From: an uncultured Nitrosomonadales bacterium | GTDB lineage: Bacteria > Pseudomonadota > Gammaproteobacteria > Burkholderiales > Gallionellaceae | Length of the DNA: 7,699 nt | Direction of reading: 5' to 3' | Assembly: GCA_903934275.1 (NCBI GenBank) | Contig: CAIZNF010000521.1 | Location: 1-7,699, forward strand | Shown: positions 1-5,123 of the stretch, piece by piece | Position numbering within the stretch: the stretch's first letter is position 1 | Layout of the letters: each line of letters begins with the position of its first letter | Position numbers and translations under genes: made by a program | The notes under the pieces: generated by a model | What the model was told of the DNA's origin: nothing | Database searches by the model: none | The model's input: the letters and a program-made list of their open reading frames with translations, nothing else

Positions 1-316
1 GAACTTCAATTGCACCCTCTTTCTGGTTGCTGACTGGAATACCCTTATTTACCATTCGCGTAATCAGGAAATTGTGGAATGCGCGATTAAAATCGGTTGT
101 TTCGGTTGGCGCGGCAACGTAAATTGTCTTTTGCGTACCAATTACCGCTACGGTTTGTGAGGCCACATCGTCGGCAAGAATGTTCCAATGACTGGTTGCT
201 CGTGCGACCTTTTGATAGGACACCAGATGATTCTGAGTATATGGGACTTGTGCAGTAGCGCAGCCACCTAGCAAAACAAGCAAAACACCTACGCTTCTTT
301 TTGTACTGAAATTCAT
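1..316 (-). CDS. Putative lipoprotein of unknown function (3' end outside window)
   Basis: The minus strand stays open from an ATG at 316 to the window edge, giving about 105 residues without a stop. The protein begins with a basic tail (MNFSTKRS), then a hydrophobic stretch and a lipobox, LLGGC, with the lipidation cysteine at residue 19. It should therefore be exported and anchored in a membrane, probably the outer one. The mature part contains HWNILADDVASQTVAVIG, then IYVAP, then FNRAFHNFLITRMVNKGIPV. This alternation resembles FlgO-type lipoproteins that bind or stabilise envelope structures, but the likeness is only of style and I do not assign a function. A GGGGG run about nine bases upstream serves as ribosome-binding site and fixes this start. 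An overlapping minus-strand frame starting at 353 lacks a signal peptide and codes for implausible sequence. The gene diverges from the XRE repressor gene and shares its operator region. Confidence 0.75.
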   Translation of the reverse strand, partial: MNFSTKRSVGVLLVLLGGCATAQVPYTQNHLVSYQKVARATSHWNILADDVASQTVAVIGTQKTIYVAAPTETTDFNRAFHNFLITRMVNKGIPVSNQKEGAIEV

Positions 317-374
317 CTGATAACCCCCATTTCTCCAAACAAAACATACACAAATACCCAGAATTTCCGCACGA

Positions 375-395
375 ATACTAAGCATTCCTTAGTAT
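375..395. promoter_or_regulatory. Operator palindrome 1 (ATACTAAG-N5-CTTAGTAT)
   Basis: This is a perfect 8+8 bp inverted repeat with a 5-base spacer (CATTC). It overlaps the -10 box of the divergent lipoprotein promoter. The same core, CTAAG-N5-CTTAG, recurs 33 bp downstream, which marks it as a specific recognition site. The likely binder is the adjacent XRE repressor; that is inferred from adjacency only. Confidence 0.65.
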
Positions 396-403
396 CAGGT
401 CAA
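375..403 (-). promoter_or_regulatory. Sigma-70-type promoter for the lipoprotein gene
   Basis: On the minus strand TTGACC (403-398) and TAGTAT (380-375) are separated by exactly 17 bases, a good -35/-10 pair. Transcription would begin near 368, leaving a leader of about 50 bases before the ATG at 316. The upstream palindrome (375-395) covers the -10 box and most of the spacer, so a protein bound there should block RNA polymerase. Confidence 0.6.
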
Positions 404-408
404 CAAAA

Positions 409-427
409 AACTAAGATTATCTTAGGT
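409..427. promoter_or_regulatory. Operator palindrome 2 (CTAAG-N5-CTTAG) abutting the XRE start codon
   Basis: The second copy of the palindrome has the core CTAAG (411-415), spacer ATTAT and CTTAG (421-425), with one mismatch in the flanks. Its centre is 33 bp from the centre of operator 1, about three helical turns, so both dimers could sit on the same DNA face. It ends directly before the ATG of the XRE gene and overlaps a weak -10-like TAAGAT (412-417). Both points fit autorepression. Confidence 0.6.
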
Positions 428-763
428 ATGGTTGCAAATGCCCAAGAATCCTCTCCTTTTGCTCGCCGCATGAAAGCAGCGCGAGAGAAGCTAGGTATTT
501 CACAAATGGAGTTAGGGGTACGTGCGGGGATCGATGAGTTTTCTTCTTCCGCCCGTATTAATCAATATGAGCGCGGCAAGCACATGCCCGACTTCTTGAC
601 CGTCTGCAATCTTGCCAAAGTGTTCGGTGTGCCTGCGGCCTATTTTTACGCGGAAGACAATTATCTCGCCGAACTGATTGCATTGTCTGGACAATTGAAA
701 GCGACTGAGCGCAAGGCACTTCTTAATTTTGCAGAATCGTTAATTGGTGCAACAGAGAAATAG
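428..763 (+). CDS. XRE-family helix-turn-helix transcriptional repressor
   Basis: This small 111-residue protein carries an N-terminal HTH_3/XRE DNA-binding domain at about residues 10-70. RMKAAREKLGISQMELGVRAGI forms the first helices, followed by INQYERGKHMPDFLTVCNLAKVFGVPAAYFY, the usual end of a Cro/cI-type fold. The remaining 35 residues are a short helical tail, perhaps for dimerisation, with no ligand or protease domain. No in-frame alternative start exists upstream, and the internal ATG at 470 would remove helix 1, so 428 is kept although no proper Shine-Dalgarno precedes it. The gene diverges from the lipoprotein gene and lies beside two matching palindromes, which suggests it represses itself and its neighbour. 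Its AT-richer codon use differs from the genes downstream and hints at acquisition. The family is confident; the target genes are inferred. Confidence 0.88.
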   Translation: MVANAQESSPFARRMKAAREKLGISQMELGVRAGIDEFSSSARINQYERGKHMPDFLTVCNLAKVFGVPAAYFYAEDNYLAELIALSGQLKATERKALLNFAESLIGATEK

Positions 764-764
764 T

Positions 765-789
765 ACAGGCGGCATATGCCACCTGTTTT
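765..789 (+). terminator. Rho-independent terminator after the XRE gene
   Basis: Starting one base after the TAG stop, ACAGGCGGCA (765-774) pairs with TGCCACCTGT (777-786), with one C-A mismatch and a tiny loop. The run TTTT (786-789) follows. It separates the XRE transcript from the convergent PCuAC gene. On the opposite strand the hairpin lacks a T-run. Confidence 0.6.
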
Positions 790-842
790 CATCAATCCTT
801 AATTTTCCTGAGTTTTTATGGTGATAGCAATGCGTGCGAGAA

Positions 843-1295
843 TCATTTATGTGCCGCATTTTTCAGAGGTTTGACTTCTACCTGGACGACAACCTTGACG
901 ATGCTTTTGTCGGTCATTTCGATATTCAGTGTCAGCGGCACGGTTGCGCCAGCTTTGAGTGGAGCCTTCAAACCGGCCAATTCCAGGTGGTAGCCGTGCT
1001 CGGTCATTTCCACGCGTTCATTGGCCGGCAAATCGATGGACTTAACTTCGCGCATGCTCATCATGCCGTTTTTATGCGTCATGGTGTGCAATGCCGCAGT
1101 TTTCGAGGCCGAACTGGACGCACCCACCAGTGTTGCGGCCCGTTTGCTGGTAATGGACAAATTTACCATTGCCGATTCCTGTCCGGGGACAGTCGCGCGC
1201 GTCCTGGCATTTTCAATCTGAATGTCGCCGGCGTAAGCGCCGGAGCCCAGCAATAGTGCTGCCAGCAGCCCGCCAAACCGATAGAATTTGATCAT
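843..1295 (-). CDS. Periplasmic copper chaperone, PCuAC family
   Basis: This 150-residue protein has a Sec signal peptide (hydrophobic core LLAALLLG, likely cleavage AYA|GD after residue 22) and one PCuAC (DUF461) domain. Such proteins carry Cu(I) in the periplasm and deliver it to the CuA or CuB centre of haem-copper oxidases, often with Sco proteins. The family copper motif H-x10-M-x21-H-x-M is present as H70, M81 and H103, with H-x-M at 70-72. The last position, residue 105, is glutamate instead of methionine (GYHLEL), so one usual thioether ligand is missing. Several extra Met and His residues (H74, M78, M79) lie close by. The start at 1295 is set by the signal peptide and by a GGGGGA ribosome-binding site; an upstream in-frame extension to 1475 would bury the signal peptide. 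The gene diverges from regB. Confidence 0.9.
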   Translation of the reverse strand: MIKFYRFGGLLAALLLGSGAYAGDIQIENARTRATVPGQESAMVNLSITSKRAATLVGASSSASKTAALHTMTHKNGMMSMREVKSIDLPANERVEMTEHGYHLELAGLKAPLKAGATVPLTLNIEMTDKSIVKVVVQVEVKPLKNAAHK

Positions 1296-1363
1296 GATAT
1301 TTTCCCCCGTTAAATAGTAAATTTGAGGCTGCGAATTATCCATTAAAAAAAACGGATTGGGAA

Positions 1364-1380
1364 TGCGACAATATGCCGCA
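1364..1380. promoter_or_regulatory. Candidate RegA-type box in the PCuAC-regB divergent region
   Basis: TGCGAC (1364-1369), five bases AATAT, then GCCGCA (1375-1380) form an inverted repeat with one mismatch. The half-sites fit the GCGNC/GNCGC pattern I recall for PrrA/RegA-type regulators with variable spacing. It lies 34 bp before the regB start and about 70 bp before the PCuAC start. It could allow RegA to control both, but short GC motifs arise by chance in this genome. Confidence 0.35.
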
Positions 1381-1414
1381 CCCCTGCTGCCATCTCTCCG
1401 CTTACAATAACCGG

Positions 1415-2677
1415 ATGAATAATACGATACTTTCCACACTCCCGGGGCACAGCCAGTTGCGCCGCTTGGTCGCATTGCGCGGCATGGCTGTCACGGCGCA
1501 GCTTCTGACGCTTGCGGCAGTCTGGAAGATTCTGGAGCTGGAGTTGAGCTGGCAGCCGATGTTGTTGACCATCGCCGTGCTTGCCGCGATCAACATATAT
1601 TCATGGTTGCGTTTGCGCAGCAGCAGGCCGGTTCCCAACACGGAATTATTCGCACAATTGTGCGTGGATGTGCTGGCGCTCAGCGTATTGCTTTATTATA
1701 GCGGCGGCTCGACCAATCCTTTTGTCTCGCTTTATCTGCTGCCGCTGGTGATTGCTGCCGCAACGCTGCCGGGTCGCTACACATGGAGCATGGCGGCACT
1801 TACCGCCGCCTGTTACAGCGTGCTGATGCTGTATTACATTCCGCTGCCGCACAATCATCAACATGACAGCGATAGCGCGTTCAATGCGCATGTGATGGGC
1901 ATGTGGCTCGGCTTTGTTTTCAGTACGGTGGTAGTGGCTTATTTCGTGGTGCAGATGGCGCAGGCGGTACGCAACCGCGACGAGATGCTGGTTCGTGTGC
2001 GCGAGGAGATTTTGCGCAACGAACGGATCGTGGCCCTCGGCACGCAGGCTGCCGGTGCAGCGCATGAGCTCGGTACGCCGCTATCCACCATGGCGGTGGT
2101 GATCGGCGAGTTGCAGCATGAAGCCGGAGCGCAGCCTGACTGGCACGATGCTTTAATCATCCTCAATGAACAGGTGCGCGGCTGCAAGCGCATCCTCGAC
2201 AAAATTTTGGCCAACGCGCAGGTCAGTGTGGCGATATCAATGCAACCGGCCGATCGCCTGATGGCAGAAGTACTGGATGAGTGGCAGTTGCTGCGCCCCG
2301 CCGCACAATACCAGTATCACAGCGACGGCGCGCGGCCGGCGCCGCTCATTAATGTGGATGTCACGCTGCGCGCCGCGTTAATGAACCTGCTCAATAACGC
2401 GGCGGATGCGGCACCGCGGTCAATCAAAATTCGCACGCACTGGGATAGCACCCGTTTTACGCTGGAAATCCACGATTACGGAAAGGGTTTGAGCGAAGAA
2501 GCGGAGCTCAAAGCTGGGTCGGCATTCTTTACCACCAAAGCAGAAGGGCACGGGCTTGGTCTGTTCCTGGCCAATGCTACCCTTGAACGCATGGGCGGCT
2601 CGGTGCGCCTGTTCAATCGCGAGCAAGGAGGGGCAACCACGGAAATTATTTTACCAATAACCAAAGCGCCCATATGA
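1415..2677 (+). CDS. regB: RegB/PrrB-type redox-sensing membrane histidine kinase
   Basis: This 420-residue sensor kinase of the RegBA system autophosphorylates and passes phosphate to RegA according to respiratory redox state. Six membrane segments lie at about 24-41, 48-66, 81-95, 104-118, 124-141 and 160-180. Between segments 3 and 4 is GGSTNPF (97-103), the RegB signature implicated in ubiquinone sensing. The H-box AAHELGTPLST has phospho-acceptor H217. C257 in QVRGCKRIL matches the redox-active cysteine of RegB. The ATPase domain shows the N-box (NLLNNAADAA, 324-333), G1 DYGKG (354-358) and G2 GHGLGL (378-383). The predicted periplasmic loop between segments 5 and 6 is histidine-rich (PHNHQH). 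The start at 1415 leaves the usual short tail before LRRLVALRG; an ATG at 1373 is possible, but it lies inside the candidate regulatory box. The stop overlaps the regA start by ATGA, indicating translational coupling. Confidence 0.92.
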   Translation: MNNTILSTLPGHSQLRRLVALRGMAVTAQLLTLAAVWKILELELSWQPMLLTIAVLAAINIYSWLRLRSSRPVPNTELFAQLCVDVLALSVLLYYSGGSTNPFVSLYLLPLVIAAATLPGRYTWSMAALTAACYSVLMLYYIPLPHNHQHDSDSAFNAHVMGMWLGFVFSTVVVAYFVVQMAQAVRNRDEMLVRVREEILRNERIVALGTQAAGAAHELGTPLSTMAVVIGELQHEAGAQPDWHDALIILNEQVRGCKRILDKILANAQVSVAISMQPADRLMAEVLDEWQLLRPAAQYQYHSDGARPAPLINVDVTLRAALMNLLNNAADAAPRSIKIRTHWDSTRFTLEIHDYGKGLSEEAELKAGSAFFTTKAEGHGLGLFLANATLERMGGSVRLFNREQGGATTEIILPITKAPI

Positions 2678-3222
2678 CCGAACCAAGAGAAGAGTCTGCC
2701 TCGCTATTGCTGGTGGATGACGACATTACCTTTTGCAAAGTGCTGGGTGCTGCACTGGAAAAACGCGGATTCAGTGTTTGCGTGGCGCATAGCGTGGAAC
2801 AGGCCATTCCTTTGGCCAAGGCGAACCCGCCGGAATTCGCGATAGTGGATCTGAAAATGGGTGGCGCGCCAGGATTGGCTCTGATCAAAGTGTTGCACAA
2901 ACTCGACCCGAATACGCGCATCGTGATGCTGACCGGTTACGCCAGCATCGCTACCGCTGTCGAGGCAATCAAACTGGGCGCGACTCAATACCTTGCCAAG
3001 CCCGCCAACACGGATGAAATCGTGGCGGCTTTCGGGCGCGCCGCCGTTAGTGACGCACCGATTAAAGTGCAAACGACACAACTTGAAAATCTGGAATGGG
3101 AACATATCCATCGCGTGTTGCACGAGCATGAAGACAATATTTCAGCCACTGCCCGCGCGCTCAATATGCATCGCCGCACACTGCAACGCAAACTGGCCAA
3201 GCCACCCAAGCTTTCCGAATGA
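2674..3222 (+). CDS. regA: RegA/PrrA-type response regulator
   Basis: This 182-residue partner of RegB has the compact RegA layout without a central AAA+ domain. The receiver domain (about 10-125) has the acidic pocket DDD (15-17), phospho-acceptor D59 in AIVDLKM, T87 in MLTGYA and K109 in LAKPA. A short linker leads to a Fis-type HTH at about 150-176, ending in NMHRRTLQRKL. That recognition helix is nearly invariant in RegA, PrrA, ActR and RoxR, and it makes the assignment firm. In other bacteria this regulator controls terminal oxidases, carbon and nitrogen fixation and anaerobic respiration. Here the targets are unknown, apart from the candidate box upstream of regB. Translation is coupled to regB through ATGA. 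No convincing rho-independent terminator follows; only a 5-bp stem with a long loop (3238-3263) is seen. Confidence 0.93.
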   Translation: MTEPREESASLLLVDDDITFCKVLGAALEKRGFSVCVAHSVEQAIPLAKANPPEFAIVDLKMGGAPGLALIKVLHKLDPNTRIVMLTGYASIATAVEAIKLGATQYLAKPANTDEIVAAFGRAAVSDAPIKVQTTQLENLEWEHIHRVLHEHEDNISATARALNMHRRTLQRKLAKPPKLSE

Positions 3223-3300
3223 ATTCAAGCCGGAATGAGGCGAAATAAAAATGTGGTGCGCCTTTCGATAAACCCAGATAGTTCATTAGAATATCACCTC

Positions 3301-3332
3301 ATTGAAAAATAAGGAAAATTCCTATTTTCAAT
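3301..3332. repeat. AT-rich imperfect palindrome downstream of regA
   Basis: ATTGAAAA at the left end is mirrored by TTTTCAAT at the right end. The inner TA and GGAA/TTCC steps also pair, with two bulged adenines, around a very short centre. It lies 80 bp after the regA stop in otherwise non-coding DNA. It may be a transcript end structure or the edge of an old insertion; there is no clean T-run after it. Confidence 0.35.
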
Positions 3333-3418
3333 CGTTGATTTTGAGAATAGGTAAAGATTGCAGCCATACATCCGGGCTTTATGTGAAGCGCATTACTTCT
3401 GTCCCTGATGGAATATGC

Positions 3419-3736
3419 TGGTCGAGGCTCTATCAATCTGACGCACTTGACGTGCTTTGTCCATTACGAGCTTACCCAATCACGGTCTGACCTGTCTGCC
3501 CGCTGTGTCAGCACCCAATGCGTATCATCGCTTTCATCACCGATGCTGATACCGTGTGCAAGATACTGGATCACCTTGGTGAATCCATTCTGCCGCCGAG
3601 AATCGCACCGGCACGCGAGCCGCCGTTGTGGGAACTGGTGCTGGCGCACCGGCATCCAGCGGAGAATGATCCCCAATGGGATTCAGCCGCTCAGCCCGAA
3701 CCAGTGTTTGAGTTTGATCGGCGGGTGGCGTGGTGA
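3419..3736 (+). pseudogene. Degraded transposase C-terminal fragment (IS91/Y2-like zinc-ribbon tail)
   Basis: From 3491 the frame reads PVCPLCQHPMRIIAFI, then ILDHLGE, then PPRIAPAREPPLWE, DPQWDSAAQP and a final FEFDRRVAW stop. I recall this pattern as the widespread C-terminal tail of IS91-like (Y2) transposases, in which a CPxC zinc knuckle precedes MRIIAFI. The same frame upstream, from W at 3419, reads WSRLYQSDALDVLCPL, which resembles the segment that normally precedes the zinc knuckle. The two parts are separated by a TGA at 3488-3490. No catalytic tyrosine or HUH domain is present anywhere in the window, so the element is dead. Annotators may call the part from the ATG at 3518 a 72-residue hypothetical protein. 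The family name is from memory and moderately sure. Confidence 0.5.
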
Positions 3737-3945
3737 AAAAACGGGAAGAACTCTTGTTCGTGGACTGCTGTGCGCAACGTGATTTGGGTATTTTGGGGGG
3801 AAAGGCGCGACAAATTCTTGCCATGAGGGTGTGAAATTTCACAAGTGTGAAGGTGAAAATCGGATTGAGGAGAATTTTGGCGCGGGTTTGATTTGACTTT
3901 GGCGGCGGTCGGTAGTTGGATTTCCTATCCTTATCCTGCAAAGAT
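3737..3945. other. Non-coding tail between transposase remnant and dacC promoter
   Basis: I see no credible gene on either strand in this stretch. It contains a G-run (GGGGGG at 3795-3800) and the perfect palindrome TGTGAAATTTCACA (3830-3843). Together with the remnant upstream it may be the terminal non-coding end of the decayed insertion element, but neither element boundary can be fixed from the sequence. Confidence 0.35.
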
Positions 3946-3951
3946 TATAAT
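3946..3951 (+). promoter_or_regulatory. Probable -10 box of the dacC-dat promoter
   Basis: A perfect TATAAT lies 25 bases before the carboxypeptidase ATG, so transcription would start near 3958 with a leader of about 20 bases. The matching -35 is weak (TCCTAT at 3923-3928 with 17 bases between). This may mean activator dependence. Confidence 0.45.
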
Positions 3952-3976
3952 TGCCAACCGTAACCGCAATCCGACC

Positions 3977-5113
3977 ATGAAATTTATTCTTTTACTTGTT
4001 GGCTTTCTGCTGCCTGCCGCGTGCCTTGCGTTACCGCCGCAAATGCCGATTACACCGCTTCTGGCAGCCAAGTCTTATCTGCTATACGACTACACCAGCA
4101 ATCAAATTCTGGTGAACCAGAACGGTGACGAGCGCATGGAACCCGCTTCGCTGACCAAGCTGATGACAGCTTACCTGGCTTTTGATGCGATTGAGCATGG
4201 CACGCTTTCGCTGCAACAAAATTTGAATGTCCTGCAAACCGCAGTGCGCATTACCGGCGGCGAATCGCGCATGTTGCTCAAGGCGGGGCAAGCCGTGACC
4301 GTGGACGAGCTATTACACGGGTTGATCGTGCAATCCGGCAACGATGCGGCGATCACACTGGCGCTCAATATCGCCGGCAGCGAATCCGGTTTTGTCGACC
4401 TGATGAACAAGGAGGCAAAACGGCTGGGTATGGTCAACACCCACTTTACTAACCCAGTCGGGATGCCGGATGCGCAACACTATAGCAGCGCGTCCGACTT
4501 GGCTTTGTTGGCCGCTGCCATCGTGCGCGATTACCCGCAGCACTACCCGCTGTTCGGGCTGCGTGAATACACTTTTAATAATGTTACCCAGTCCAACCGC
4601 AACCGATTGCTGTGGATCGACCCCTACGCGGATGGTCTCAAAACAGGGCACACCGAAACCGCCGGATTTTGCCTGGTAAGTTCGGCCAAGCGCGAGAAGC
4701 GCCGTTTATTTTCGGTATTGCTCGGCGTGAGTTCGGATAATCTGCGCGCTACAGAAAGCCAGAAGCTACTGAATTTTGGCTTCCAGTATTTCGATGCCGT
4801 GCGCCTGTATCAAAAAAATCAGCCCGTCACCAAAGTGCGCGTCTGGAAAGGCACTGAAAGCCAGATTAAAGTCGGCTTCCGGGAGGACTTGTTCCTGACT
4901 ATCCCCAAGGGAAAACTCGAACAACTCAAAGCGACAATGGAAACTCGCCAGCCCATTATCGCGCCGATTACTTCGGGGCAACCATTAGGTGTTCTCAAGC
5001 TGACGCTGGCGGGGAAACCCTATGCGGAATTTCCTTTGGTCGCGCTCGATGGCGCACCGCTGGCCAACGTGTTCTCGCGCGGTTGGGACAGCATCCGTTT
5101 AATTTTCCAATAA
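3977..5113 (+). CDS. dacC: D-alanyl-D-alanine carboxypeptidase (PBP5/6 type, peptidase S11)
   Basis: This 378-residue low-molecular-weight penicillin-binding protein removes the terminal D-alanine from peptidoglycan pentapeptides in the periplasm. A signal peptide (MKFILLLVGFLLPAACLA) is followed by the S11 domain with all three active-site motifs: S58-x-x-K61 in ASLTK, S120-G-N in VQSGND, and K222-T-G in GLKTGHTETAG. A PBP5-type C-terminal beta domain spans roughly 280-360. The end (NVFSRGWDSIRLIF) is an amphipathic helix of the kind that holds PBP5 on the inner membrane. The start at 3977 is chosen for the signal peptide; the frame extends upstream to a TTG at 3893 with non-signal sequence. 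There is no clear Shine-Dalgarno. dat follows after 10 bp. The symbol could equally be dacA, since the two cannot be separated by sequence alone. Confidence 0.9.
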   Translation: MKFILLLVGFLLPAACLALPPQMPITPLLAAKSYLLYDYTSNQILVNQNGDERMEPASLTKLMTAYLAFDAIEHGTLSLQQNLNVLQTAVRITGGESRMLLKAGQAVTVDELLHGLIVQSGNDAAITLALNIAGSESGFVDLMNKEAKRLGMVNTHFTNPVGMPDAQHYSSASDLALLAAAIVRDYPQHYPLFGLREYTFNNVTQSNRNRLLWIDPYADGLKTGHTETAGFCLVSSAKREKRRLFSVLLGVSSDNLRATESQKLLNFGFQYFDAVRLYQKNQPVTKVRVWKGTESQIKVGFREDLFLTIPKGKLEQLKATMETRQPIIAPITSGQPLGVLKLTLAGKPYAEFPLVALDGAPLANVFSRGWDSIRLIFQ

Positions 5114-5123
5114 GGCATAGCAC

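Noticed and set aside
87..353. Minus-strand 88-residue frame beginning MCMFCLEKW
   Set aside because: It overlaps the lipoprotein gene in another frame, has no ribosome-binding site and an Arg/Cys-rich composition typical of a shadow frame; the frame starting at 316 has a signal peptide and lipobox.
834..1256. Plus-strand 140-residue frame opposite PCuAC
   Set aside because: It is antisense to a clear PCuAC gene, is rich in His, Cys and Phe, and shows no domain.
1373..1414. Upstream ATG as the regB start (MPHPCCHLSAYNN)
   Set aside because: The extension is not like RegB N-termini and overlaps the candidate regulatory inverted repeat; the ATG at 1415 gives the expected short tail before LRRLVALRG. 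It cannot be fully excluded, since neither start has a strong ribosome-binding site.
3238..3263. Possible terminator after regA
   Set aside because: Only a 5-bp AGGCG/CGCCT stem with a 16-base loop and three T's; too weak to call.
3449..3520. Apparent repeated zinc-knuckle-like segments (CPLRAYPITV and CPLCQHPMRI)
   Set aside because: Only about half of the aligned bases are identical, so a true internal duplication is not supported.
3830..3843. Canonical CRP or FNR site
   Set aside because: The half-sites are CRP-like but the spacer is two bases too short for CRP, and the half-sites do not match FNR's TTGAT/ATCAA; kept only as a structural palindrome.
3537..3941. Minus-strand 134-residue frame across the transposase relic
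   Set aside because: Low-complexity Pro, Ser and Thr-rich composition, no domain, and antisense to recognisable transposase remains.
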